This document shows positions 7,024 through 15,425 of a DNA stretch of 33,971 nucleotides, one piece after another (positions within the stretch are counted from its first letter, which is position 1; every line of letters begins with the position of its first letter). Below the pieces are notes generated by a model. It searched no databases. It was not told the DNA's origin and saw only the letters and a program-made list of their open reading frames with translations. Origin of the DNA: Cryomorphaceae bacterium (GTDB lineage Bacteria; Bacteroidota; Bacteroidia; Flavobacteriales; Schleiferiaceae). A program made the position numbers and the translations under genes. The stretch is taken from NCBI GenBank assembly GCA_007116495.1, contig SKIJ01000101.1:1-33971 (forward strand). The letters run 5' to 3'.

Positions 7024-8462
7024 TCAAAACACTAGGTGAGCTCCGCCAATCCAATTACCAGCCAAAGCGCGTAAAAGATGAAATCAGAGATAATCTGATT
7101 GTAAAACTTCAAAAAAACGAACGTCTTTTTGAGGGCATTCATGGATATAAGCATACCGTAGAACCACAAATCATTCGTGCCATCTTAGCAGGTCACAACA
7201 TCAATTTTCTGGGGCTTCGCGGCCAAGGAAAAACGCGAATGGCGCGGCTACTTACCGAATTTTTAGATGAATACGTACCCGCCATAGACGGAACGGAATT
7301 ATTCGAGGATCCGCTACAGCCCATTACCCGAGAGGGTAAGGCGATGATTGAAAAACACGGTGACAAAACGCCCATTCGTTGGGTACATCGAAGCGAACGA
7401 TACTTTGAAAAACTAGCCACCCCTGATGTGTCTATTGCAGATTTAATTGGCGATGTTGATCCCATCAAAGCTGCCAACGAACGGTTGAGCTACGCCGATG
7501 AACGGGTCATTCATTTTGGGATGATACCCCGGGCTCACCGGTGTATTTTCGTAATCAATGAATTGCCAGATTTACAACCTCGCATTCAGGTTGCGCTTTT
7601 CAATGCACTTCAAGAAGGCGACGTGCAAATACGCGGTTTTCAACTACGTCTCAACCTTGATACGCACTTTGTATTTACCGCTAACCCCGAAGACTACACA
7701 CAGCGCGGCAGCATCGTAACACCTCTAAAAGATCGCATTGGTTCACAAATCATGACCCACTATCCCGATACAGATGCATCAGAAACCATTTATCGTCAGG
7801 AATCAAAAATTAAGAATGCTGACATTGCAAACTGGAGCAATGCTGTTAACGATACACTGCATTCTCTCATCGACACTGCACGCAAAAGTGAATACATCGA
7901 CCAAAAAAGCGGTGTATCAGTACGACTAGGCATATCAGCTAGAGAGCTTTTGTACGCTGCCGCTGAAGAGCGCTGTTTGATAAATGAACAAACGAAAACA
8001 TCGTTTAGGCCAGTTGACTTTTTAGCCATTGTACCTGCCATTATTGGTAAAGTAGAACTGGTTTATGAGGGCGAGCAAATGGGACCTGAAGACGTCGCCA
8101 ATGTTCTTATCACACAAACACTTCACGATATTTTAGATGATTACGGCCTGCCCGCCATGGACAAAATAAAATCAGCAGACGAATCGCATCCATACAACAA
8201 AGTTGTGCGCTGGTTTGAGTCCAACCAAGAGATCCAACTTGACTCCACTTCAGACGATGGTGTATATCGAGATACGTTAGACAATGTACCGGCATTATCA
8301 AAACTAATCGACGATGTAGAGGTGAAAATTGACAGTGATGAACGCTATTACCTCATGGAGTCCATCTTGTGGGCGTTGTGTTATCGCAACCGACTAAGTC
8401 GTGAAACAGAAGATGGAAAAGTAAATTTCTTTGATACACTATCGTCATACCTTAAAGATTAA
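7020..8462 (+). CDS. MoxR/ChlI-like AAA+ ATPase (magnesium-chelatase-type)
   Basis: The protein has 480 residues. The Walker A motif is GLRGQGKT (65-72). The Walker B region reads IFVINELPDL (176-185), with Asn180 where most AAA proteins have Asp and Glu181 retained. Sensor 1 is TANPED (220-225), followed by the TPLKDRIG arginine-finger region. The phrase ALFNALQEGDVQIRG is characteristic of the ChlI-like branch usually auto-annotated as magnesium chelatase subunit I. There is no chlorophyll or cobalamin gene here, so chelation is unlikely. A C-terminal helical region of about 160 residues follows. It is coupled to the preceding VWA gene. I infer a VWA-directed unfoldase or assembly ATPase with an unknown client. 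From memory, the Asn in Walker B is shared by family members. Confidence 0.88.
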   Translation: MIKTLGELRQSNYQPKRVKDEIRDNLIVKLQKNERLFEGIHGYKHTVEPQIIRAILAGHNINFLGLRGQGKTRMARLLTEFLDEYVPAIDGTELFEDPLQPITREGKAMIEKHGDKTPIRWVHRSERYFEKLATPDVSIADLIGDVDPIKAANERLSYADERVIHFGMIPRAHRCIFVINELPDLQPRIQVALFNALQEGDVQIRGFQLRLNLDTHFVFTANPEDYTQRGSIVTPLKDRIGSQIMTHYPDTDASETIYRQESKIKNADIANWSNAVNDTLHSLIDTARKSEYIDQKSGVSVRLGISARELLYAAAEERCLINEQTKTSFRPVDFLAIVPAIIGKVELVYEGEQMGPEDVANVLITQTLHDILDDYGLPAMDKIKSADESHPYNKVVRWFESNQEIQLDSTSDDGVYRDTLDNVPALSKLIDDVEVKIDSDERYYLMESILWALCYRNRLSRETEDGKVNFFDTLSSYLKD

Positions 8463-8522
8463 CGCCACAAAATGAATGTCGTTTTACACATGACATGATG
8501 AAAAGTTGACACTTACATAACC

Positions 8523-8551
8523 TTGTAGCATCGCAATAATTCATATTTTCG
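8523..8551 (+). promoter_or_regulatory. Candidate promoter of the Na/Pi-cotransporter gene
   Basis: A TTG at 8523-8525 is followed by an 18-nt spacer and TATTTTCG (8544-8551), one mismatch from TAnnTTTG. It ends 7 nt before the TTG start at 8559, so the leader would be very short. The match is imperfect. Confidence 0.4.
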
Positions 8552-8558
8552 CCAAAAT

Positions 8559-10280
8559 TTGAGAAATACATTGGGTTATTCTTGGTTACAATTCATTCAA
8601 CTACTTGGTAGTGTAGCGCTGTTCATATTTGGCATGAAGGTGATGAGCGACGGGATTCAGAAGTCTGCCGGTTCACGCTTTCGCTCTGCGGTTAACACCA
8701 TTACAGCCAATAAGTACTATGGTTTACTTACCGGAATGCTGGCAACGTTTCTCTTGCAGTCATCATCTATTACAACGGTTATTGTAGTTGGTTTAGCTAA
8801 TTCCGGCATACTGAGTCTTTTTCAGTCCATAAGCGTAATGTTGGGAGCCAATATTGGAACAACCATCACCGCTTGGTTGCTTACAATTGTTGAGTTTAGT
8901 GGATTTGATTCAAAAATTGTTTCGCTGGGTATGATTTTCATTGGTGTAATCATGCTTTTCAGCAAGAAAGAGCAATACGTGTTCAACGGTGAAGTGATTG
9001 TCGGTGTTGGTTTACTCTTTCTCGGGATTCAAAGCATGCAAGCGTATACGCCAGACTTACAATCCAATCCGGATGTATTGCGATTTCTGAAAGACTACGA
9101 ATTTGAGAATACAACATTTTTCAATAGATTGTTGTATTTGCTTATGTTTGTGGGCATAGGTGCTGTGGTAGCCATCATAGTTCAATCATCTACAGCTGCT
9201 GTGGCCATTACACTGGTTATGACGGCAAAAGGTTGGATTCCCCTACCCTTTGCGATGGCTTTGGTGTTAGGAGAGAATATTGGAACCACTGTAACGGCAA
9301 ATGTTGCGGCACTTATTGGGAATGTTCAAGCCAAACGTGCTGCCCTTTCTCACTTTTTACTCAATGCATTCGGTATCGTCTGGGCTTTGGTCTTTTTCAA
9401 CTTATTACTTCATTTCACCGTAAAGCTTACCGTTGCATTCTCTGGTCAAGACCCTATGGAAAACACCAATGTCATACCAGTGGCGCTATCATTTTTTCAT
9501 ACATTATTCAACGTAATCAATGTTGGTATTTTCCTTTTTGCTATCCCTAGTTTGGCCAACATCACAAAGCGCATATTCCCGGCTAATGATTTCAATAATG
9601 GAAGTGTACTGTCGAATGAACTTTTTAACAGTGCACAAGCTACGGCTCCACTAATGGCCATTCTACGCGTTAAAAAGGAAATCCACTCAATGGTGAAAAT
9701 ATCTCAGCGTGCTTATCAACTTTTACCCAAAATACTTTTAGAAGGCGAAGAAGTGGTTGCTAAGGAAAAGCTTGAAAAAATTCGCCGGTTAGAATCTACA
9801 ACGGATGAAATGGAAGTCAACATGTTACAGTTCCTTACTAAGGTATCAGAACAAAAATTAGCGCCTTCACTCAGTAGAGAGATTAGAGACCTAATGAGCT
9901 CCATTAATTATATGGAACGCTGTACAGACCTCATTCTTAAATCATCCTATAATCTCATCGGTCAGAAACAAAAAAAGGCATTTTTTACACCGCAGCAGCG
10001 CAACAATGTACTCAATATGATGTCTGCTGTTGGAAAAGCTTTCGACAACTTAGAAGAGGGATTTTTATTAGAGCGCTTTGACTTGAAAAAAGCCGAATCA
10101 CTGGAGAACACAGTCAACGAAACATTTCTCTCCTTGCGCGAGGATTACCTAAAAAAAATTGAGAGTGGAAAATTCACCATCCAAAGTGGATTATTCTACA
10201 TGGATGTTCTCAGTGAACTTGAACGTATGGCTGATCACTTATATAACGTGGTTGTAACCATGAGCGCGCAAAACCAATAG
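8559..10280 (+). CDS. Na/Pi-cotransporter family protein with PhoU-like C-terminal domain
   Basis: The protein has 573 residues. The membrane half (about 1-340) carries two inverted copies of the NptA/Na-Pi-II repeat. The first has QSSS (67-70) and GANIGTT (96-102). The second has QSST (209-212) and GENIGTT (239-245). These QSS motifs form the transport site in the family. Residues about 355-573 are helical and PhoU-like, as in bacterial YjbB-type members. The probable substrate is phosphate or a related oxyanion, moved with sodium. No ATG is available: the frame has a stop at 8526-8528, and the usable starts are TTG at 8559 or TTG at 8571. It lies about 96 bp after the VWA/AAA pair and has its own candidate promoter. 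Confidence 0.9.
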   Translation: MRNTLGYSWLQFIQLLGSVALFIFGMKVMSDGIQKSAGSRFRSAVNTITANKYYGLLTGMLATFLLQSSSITTVIVVGLANSGILSLFQSISVMLGANIGTTITAWLLTIVEFSGFDSKIVSLGMIFIGVIMLFSKKEQYVFNGEVIVGVGLLFLGIQSMQAYTPDLQSNPDVLRFLKDYEFENTTFFNRLLYLLMFVGIGAVVAIIVQSSTAAVAITLVMTAKGWIPLPFAMALVLGENIGTTVTANVAALIGNVQAKRAALSHFLLNAFGIVWALVFFNLLLHFTVKLTVAFSGQDPMENTNVIPVALSFFHTLFNVINVGIFLFAIPSLANITKRIFPANDFNNGSVLSNELFNSAQATAPLMAILRVKKEIHSMVKISQRAYQLLPKILLEGEEVVAKEKLEKIRRLESTTDEMEVNMLQFLTKVSEQKLAPSLSREIRDLMSSINYMERCTDLILKSSYNLIGQKQKKAFFTPQQRNNVLNMMSAVGKAFDNLEEGFLLERFDLKKAESLENTVNETFLSLREDYLKKIESGKFTIQSGLFYMDVLSELERMADHLYNVVVTMSAQNQ

Positions 10281-10347
10281 TTTCAAACGTTCTAGTTGCC
10301 ACCTTAACTACATGGAAGAGCATGGTAAGCTGAGGCAATTTGTGGAT

Positions 10348-11955
10348 TTAATTTGCTTCAGACATGAGGTTCAATACGCCAAAATATCCATCTTTAGCTG
10401 AAGAAATAATCTTTGGAATGGGATTTTCTCCATACTTCATCCACCACATCCAAAGAGAATCATGACGCTCTTGAGGAATCTTGCCCGGATAAAGTAGATT
10501 GAGCAGCTTATCAATGTGTGCCATGGATTCGGAATGATGTCGTTTTTCTGCCCGTAGTAGTTTTTTTTCTAACTTCTCCATGCCCTTTATTTGCTTTGCA
10601 CGCTGTGCGTTGACTGCACCAATCATGCTTCCATCTGTTTTTGCAGCTATCGTTTCCAGCTGATCAAATAAACCGGCAATTACATCCTTCTCCTCTTCCA
10701 GCGTTAGCCTTAAGCTGCTGTGATTACGCACCCAATTTTCTTTCCACTCTTTAGGTGGTAAAAACAAAAGATCGCTTTGTAATTTCTCGTAGCGCTTGAT
10801 GGATTTGTTGTCCATCAACGCAAAGCCATGACGCAGCATTAAAACGGGAAACGGAATGTTAACAGCATCAAAAACACTTTTTAACTGAAGCCAATAGGCC
10901 AACTCTCCGGGACCACCAAAATAAGCAACATTTGGAAGGATACATTCTTGGTACACTGGGCGTAAGATGACGTTCGGACTAAAGTGCTGCGGTTGTTTAT
11001 GCAAATGGACTTTGAATTCTTCAGTAGTCCAAGAGTCCGCCTCGGTTGCAAAGCCATTTGGGGTACGTTTGGGGTAAATGCGACCACCCTCCCCAATAAA
11101 GAACAAATTGACATCTGCCGGATGAGCTTGTTCTGTATAACCAACGTCAGAAAGCAATTTTTTGGATTTGGATAATGGTTCAGAAAACCCCTCCCCAAAG
11201 AGCTCTCGTTCCATTACAGGAATAAATAAGGATTTAAGTGCTTTGTCGTCGCCGTCAATGACCACCAAACCGTACTGGGCGAATAAGTCATGCGCCCATT
11301 GACGCGTTGCATCTGCCCAATTGTCGTGCGTAACATATGCGTTTTTTAGATGGCGCATTATTTCTTCCGATACAGCACCGGCTGGAAGTTGCGATGCAAA
11401 CGTTTCTAGCCATTTTTCCATACCGTCGGTTGGAGAATGTCCAACGCAGCCTTCAACGGGTATGTCAAACGTCCACTTTTTACCATCAATGAAAAAATGA
11501 TTGGCCTCTTCCCAATCGTGGTCCTCAGTTGCCATCCAAAACACCGGAACATAGTTGTGATGTGGGTCAGTTTCCGATAGTGACTTAGCCGTGACAATCG
11601 TACTAATGATTTTGTAAATGCTGTAAAGTGGTCCTGCACCAAAGCACGCCTGATGACCAGTTGTAACAGTAAGGGTGTTGGATTTGTTAAGCGCATCGAT
11701 ATTGGCCAATACCACGTCCTTAGAAGCAATGACACTGTTACACGTCTCGTACTGACGTCTAAGGGATTTAACCAACACATCACGGTGTGTGAATTGAGCA
11801 GCCCTGGTCTTTGCTTGAGCAAGCATGCCCGTATTGTTGGGAGAGTATCCGTATAAATCAGAAGGCAAATTACCGCTTAGATAGTCCTTAATGATGGATG
11901 ATATATGAGGTGCATCGAGAAAACTCAATCGCGCATAACAGAAGGAATCGCTCAT
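10348..11955 (-). CDS. bshC: Bacillithiol biosynthesis cysteine-adding enzyme BshC
   Basis: The protein has 535 residues from the ATG at 11955, matching the usual BshC length of about 530-540. It is predicted to add cysteine to GlcN-malate, the last step of bacillithiol synthesis. The Rossmann-like core shows TVTTGHQACFGAGPLYSIYK near residues 95-115, VPVFWMATEDHDWEEAN, and IRRPVYQ-type and GGPGELAYWLQLK segments typical of the family. A coiled coil (about 440-490) and a C-terminal helical tail follow. A start at 11985 would add 10 residues, but 11955 makes an ATGA overlap with the upstream symporter gene, so it is preferred. It is the last gene of the LysM/symporter/bshC operon. bshA and bshB are not in the window. 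Confidence 0.92.
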   Translation of the reverse strand: MSDSFCYARLSFLDAPHISSIIKDYLSGNLPSDLYGYSPNNTGMLAQAKTRAAQFTHRDVLVKSLRRQYETCNSVIASKDVVLANIDALNKSNTLTVTTGHQACFGAGPLYSIYKIISTIVTAKSLSETDPHHNYVPVFWMATEDHDWEEANHFFIDGKKWTFDIPVEGCVGHSPTDGMEKWLETFASQLPAGAVSEEIMRHLKNAYVTHDNWADATRQWAHDLFAQYGLVVIDGDDKALKSLFIPVMERELFGEGFSEPLSKSKKLLSDVGYTEQAHPADVNLFFIGEGGRIYPKRTPNGFATEADSWTTEEFKVHLHKQPQHFSPNVILRPVYQECILPNVAYFGGPGELAYWLQLKSVFDAVNIPFPVLMLRHGFALMDNKSIKRYEKLQSDLLFLPPKEWKENWVRNHSSLRLTLEEEKDVIAGLFDQLETIAAKTDGSMIGAVNAQRAKQIKGMEKLEKKLLRAEKRHHSESMAHIDKLLNLLYPGKIPQERHDSLWMWWMKYGENPIPKIISSAKDGYFGVLNLMSEAN

Positions 11956-13388
11956 GATCTTTTTTTGGTTGAACTCACCAGCCATAGCCCCAAAAACATA
12001 AGGCTGCCGTTGATAAGCAATAGTTCAAAACTAAATGTATAACCGATTAGCTGCGGACCATACACGTACAAAATACCGGAAATGGTTGGTGCTGCAATAG
12101 CTAATAATGGCACATAACGATCTGTAACATCTCGTTTGGTGAATAATCCAAAGGCATACAATCCTAATAATGGCCCGTAGGTAAAGGTTGCTACGGTAAA
12201 AATTTCTTTAATCACACTCTCCGACACAACGTAGCGAAATACAACGACAACAATAACTAAGAGAACACTGATGCCAACATGAACCCACTTACGCGTTCGT
12301 ATTTCACGAATATCAGCTGTTTTGTCCATTCCCAAAATATCAACGCAAAAGGAAGTAGTCATGGCTGTCAACGCGCTGTCTGCGCTGCTGTATGCAGCCG
12401 CAACCAAACCCAATAAAAAGACGACGCCTATCCAAACAGGAAGACCTTCTGAAAAAGCAACTGCGGCAAACAGTTCATCACCAGCGGCGGAAATATTCAT
12501 CATCGCTGCGTAATCGTAGAGGTATACCCCAAGTCCTAAAAACAGTAAATTTACAGGCAGCAAGCAAAGGCTAAACCATATCATATTCTTTCGGGCGTCC
12601 CCTAAATGTTTACAGGTTAAATTTTTTTGCATCATATCCTGATCCAGTCCGGTCATGGTAATGGTGATAAACATACCGCCTATAAACTGTTTGACAAAAT
12701 GACGTGGTTCACTTCCAAAACTATCCCAGTAAAACATCTTGCTCCAATCGTGATTGGAAACGTAGGCCACGGCACTTTGATTGGGCGACAGCATATCGTG
12801 CAAAAAGTAAAATGTAAATCCCAACGCAAGAAGCATGAAAAGTGTTTGCAATGTATCGGTATAAATGATGGTTTTGATTCCTCCTTTATGCGTGTAAAGC
12901 CAAATCAACAATACCGTACTCAAAACGGCAACCCAGAAGGGTAAGCCCAGAGCGTCAAACACCAACAATTGTAAAACCAAGGCAACGATGTACAGTCGAA
13001 ATGCGGAACCCAATAATCGCGAGAGCAAAAAGAACCAGGCTCCTGTTTGATACGATCGAAATCCAAACCGTTGGTGAAGATAACCGTAAATGGAAACTAG
13101 GTTTAATCGATAATACAAGGGTAAAAGAACAAAGGCAATGACGGCGTACCCGGCAAGATACCCAAATACCATTTGCATGTATGAAAACCCATTTGTGGCC
13201 ACCCAACCGGGTACACTAATAAACGTTACACCGCTAAGCGATGCGCCTATCATACCAAAGGCAACGAGGTACCATGGCGACTGTCGATTTGCAGTAAAAA
13301 ACGTTGCGTTATCGGCTTTACCGGCAGTAAGCCGTGAAATGATAACCAATACAGCAAAATAGATGACGATGACGATAAGCGCCGTCAT
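11952..13388 (-). CDS. Sodium:solute symporter (SSS) family protein
   Basis: The protein has 478 residues, with about 13 predicted membrane helices over the whole length. The family signature region is near the N terminus: FFTANRQSPWYLVAFGMIGA followed by SLSGVTFISVPGW, corresponding to TM1-TM2 with its conserved small residues. A mid-protein GLDQDMMQKNLTCK loop and a SSADSALTAMTTS segment correspond to the sodium-site helix (SA.ds.l....). The substrate cannot be read from the sequence. It overlaps both neighbours by ATGA (13385-13388 upstream, 11952-11955 downstream), so it is translationally coupled to the LysM protein and BshC. Confidence 0.9.
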   Translation of the reverse strand: MTALIVIVIYFAVLVIISRLTAGKADNATFFTANRQSPWYLVAFGMIGASLSGVTFISVPGWVATNGFSYMQMVFGYLAGYAVIAFVLLPLYYRLNLVSIYGYLHQRFGFRSYQTGAWFFLLSRLLGSAFRLYIVALVLQLLVFDALGLPFWVAVLSTVLLIWLYTHKGGIKTIIYTDTLQTLFMLLALGFTFYFLHDMLSPNQSAVAYVSNHDWSKMFYWDSFGSEPRHFVKQFIGGMFITITMTGLDQDMMQKNLTCKHLGDARKNMIWFSLCLLPVNLLFLGLGVYLYDYAAMMNISAAGDELFAAVAFSEGLPVWIGVVFLLGLVAAAYSSADSALTAMTTSFCVDILGMDKTADIREIRTRKWVHVGISVLLVIVVVVFRYVVSESVIKEIFTVATFTYGPLLGLYAFGLFTKRDVTDRYVPLLAIAAPTISGILYVYGPQLIGYTFSFELLLINGSLMFLGLWLVSSTKKRS

Positions 13389-15301
13389 AAACGGGGATAA
13401 ATAACGCGCTGATTAAGATTGCGATCAAGCTCAATCCAAACACGCTGCACATTCTCAAAACTTCCCGAAGGTGTTTGCGAAAACCTGAAATACTGTTGAA
13501 GTGGTTCCTGCTCTATGTTGTTACCAATAATTTCATTGATGAAGTACCAGGTGACGTCAAATCCCTGCATTGCGAAGCGGTTCGCCTCACGGTTGAATGT
13601 TCGCTTGTGTGACGCCATAAAGTCCGATAATCCATGGTGTTCAATGTTGATGAAGTAATTCTCGGGGCGAACCAACTGTAAGCGTCCTAATTTTTTTAAT
13701 TCTACGGTGGGCATCTTTACCAACTCAGACTCAGAAAATAACCGAATATTTTCGTTACGACGTGAAGCGAGAGTATTGACAACATTGGCTATGTATGTTT
13801 GACTGCTCCCCAGCACCACTACAAGTTGTTCCGTAGAGTCACCTAATTCATCAAAGTATGCATCCAGAACATCATCACTAATATCACCCTTCATAGAAAT
13901 AGTATTGGTATCGTTAAGGTTATGAATAAAGCCTTTAGCCCTATCAGCATACACGTTATCGCTTTGATGAAGCAGCAACACCCTTTTTCCCGGATGGCGA
14001 CGATTAATGTATTTAGCAATTGCCTCAACTTGCACCTCTGCACTTGGCAAACATTGATATACATTGGGAATTTGAAGGATGTTTTGCTCAAGGCTGAGAG
14101 GAGAAACCATCGGAACATTGATGTCTTGTTTGGATAACGCGCGCTGCAATTTTTTTAACTCCTTCTGGAAAATAGGCCCGATTACAATATCCATGGAATC
14201 CATTCCAGCAATAATGTCTTTACTAATTGACTTATCTGAGAACACCCATACTTCGGAACGTACGCCATTTCCCATTAAACTATCAAGGGCAAGCTTTACT
14301 CCGGCATAAAAACTCAAACTTACCTCATTGTCCTCAACCCACTTGTGATTTCCCTGCTCATCCATATCATCGCGCTCCATATCCAACGGCAAAAACAACG
14401 CAATGCGAACAATTTTCCCTTTTGGATACACCCTATCCAGTGAGTACAATGACGTATCGCGTTTAACCGATTCGTCTTTCGTGGGTCGCAGTGGAACGAG
14501 CAACATTCTGCCTGGTTTAAGTCCTTCTTGTAAACGAGGATTAAATCGTTCTAAGTCTTCATAAGTGATGTCAAATGCACTGAGTATATCCGATAATTTA
14601 TCACCTTCTTTGATGCGGTAAAGCGTGAACGGTTGACGCGTGGAGTCGGTTGCAGTTGTCATCGCCTGCATTTGCTCATTTTTAAACGTCATTTGCCGAC
14701 GAGTGATTTTTAGTCGTTGGCCTACCTTAAGACCATCACTTAACTCTGGATTCAGAGATATCATCTCACTGGCCGTAATATTGTAACGTCGTGTTAACGA
14801 ATACAACGTTTCACCCGCTTGCACTTCATGTTCAATGTAATTGGAATTGGTGTTGGAAGTAACCGGTTGCTGTTCGTCAGAAGAAAGCGACTCTTTGATG
14901 GGCGATCTTCGTGGCGCTTTTGGGATGCGAATTACCTCATCAACGCGCAAACCAGACTCTTGTAAACCGGGGTTTGTTTCAAACAAGATGTTTTCAGTTA
15001 CGTCGTATTGGCGGGTTAAGCTGTAAATGGTTTCTCCTTGCTTTACGGTGTGAAAGTGAAAGCGCGAGGAGTCAATGGGAACTGTAGCTTTGGGGATGTA
15101 AACCAACACACGGTCACCGTCTTTGAGTACATCTATAGTTTCCGGATTGAGCTCGTAGAATGCATCAACCGTCATTCCGTACTGTCGGGCAATGCCAAAC
15201 GCCGTTTCACCCGGCTGAACAATGTGTTGTTGAAGTTCAGGATCCTGAGCGTAAAATAAAACAGGTAAAAGTATAAAAAACAATAGCCTAGCTAATCTCA
15301 T
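13385..15301 (-). CDS. Exported protein with four LysM domains and a periplasmic-binding-protein-like C-terminal domain
   Basis: The protein has 638 residues. The signal peptide is residues 1-18, ending FYAQ. Four LysM repeats follow at about 25-70, 83-127, 157-200 and 227-270, each with the GET/GD..(Y/F)(S/G)(L/I)..(Y/F) and NP.L patterns, implying peptidoglycan binding. Residues about 297-638 look like a type 1 periplasmic-binding fold (VRIALFLPLD, IVIGPIFQKELKKL, NVPMVSPLSLEQ), similar in plan to LpoA-like or amino-acid-binding domains. The likely site of action is the periplasm, attached to the wall. It is the first gene of a three-gene operon. A -7 element lies 82 bp upstream. From memory, adjacency to guaA is common in Flavobacteriia. 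Confidence 0.87.
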   Translation of the reverse strand: MRLARLLFFILLPVLFYAQDPELQQHIVQPGETAFGIARQYGMTVDAFYELNPETIDVLKDGDRVLVYIPKATVPIDSSRFHFHTVKQGETIYSLTRQYDVTENILFETNPGLQESGLRVDEVIRIPKAPRRSPIKESLSSDEQQPVTSNTNSNYIEHEVQAGETLYSLTRRYNITASEMISLNPELSDGLKVGQRLKITRRQMTFKNEQMQAMTTATDSTRQPFTLYRIKEGDKLSDILSAFDITYEDLERFNPRLQEGLKPGRMLLVPLRPTKDESVKRDTSLYSLDRVYPKGKIVRIALFLPLDMERDDMDEQGNHKWVEDNEVSLSFYAGVKLALDSLMGNGVRSEVWVFSDKSISKDIIAGMDSMDIVIGPIFQKELKKLQRALSKQDINVPMVSPLSLEQNILQIPNVYQCLPSAEVQVEAIAKYINRRHPGKRVLLLHQSDNVYADRAKGFIHNLNDTNTISMKGDISDDVLDAYFDELGDSTEQLVVVLGSSQTYIANVVNTLASRRNENIRLFSESELVKMPTVELKKLGRLQLVRPENYFINIEHHGLSDFMASHKRTFNREANRFAMQGFDVTWYFINEIIGNNIEQEPLQQYFRFSQTPSGSFENVQRVWIELDRNLNQRVIYPRL

Positions 15302-15382
15302 CTAATGTGTTAGTGTTACTTTAAGTGCATCCATTTAATATCATTTGATTTATTTTCGATACCGATTATGGGTTAAGTGGCA

Positions 15383-15390
15383 CAAATGTA
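15383..15390 (-). promoter_or_regulatory. -7 element upstream of the LysM/symporter/bshC operon
   Basis: The minus strand reads TACATTTG, an exact TAnnTTTG match. An upstream TTTG is present but at 22 nt spacing, slightly long. The leader to the ATG at 15301 would be about 75 nt, which separates this operon from guaA. Confidence 0.5.
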
Positions 15391-15425
15391 CTCGTTAAAT
15401 CAGTTGGCACCGCAAACTTTGTTTT

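Noticed and set aside
7020-8462. Magnesium chelatase subunit I as the literal function
   Set aside because: Sequence similarity is to the ChlI-like AAA branch only; there are no tetrapyrrole genes nearby and the VWA partner is not a full ChlD.
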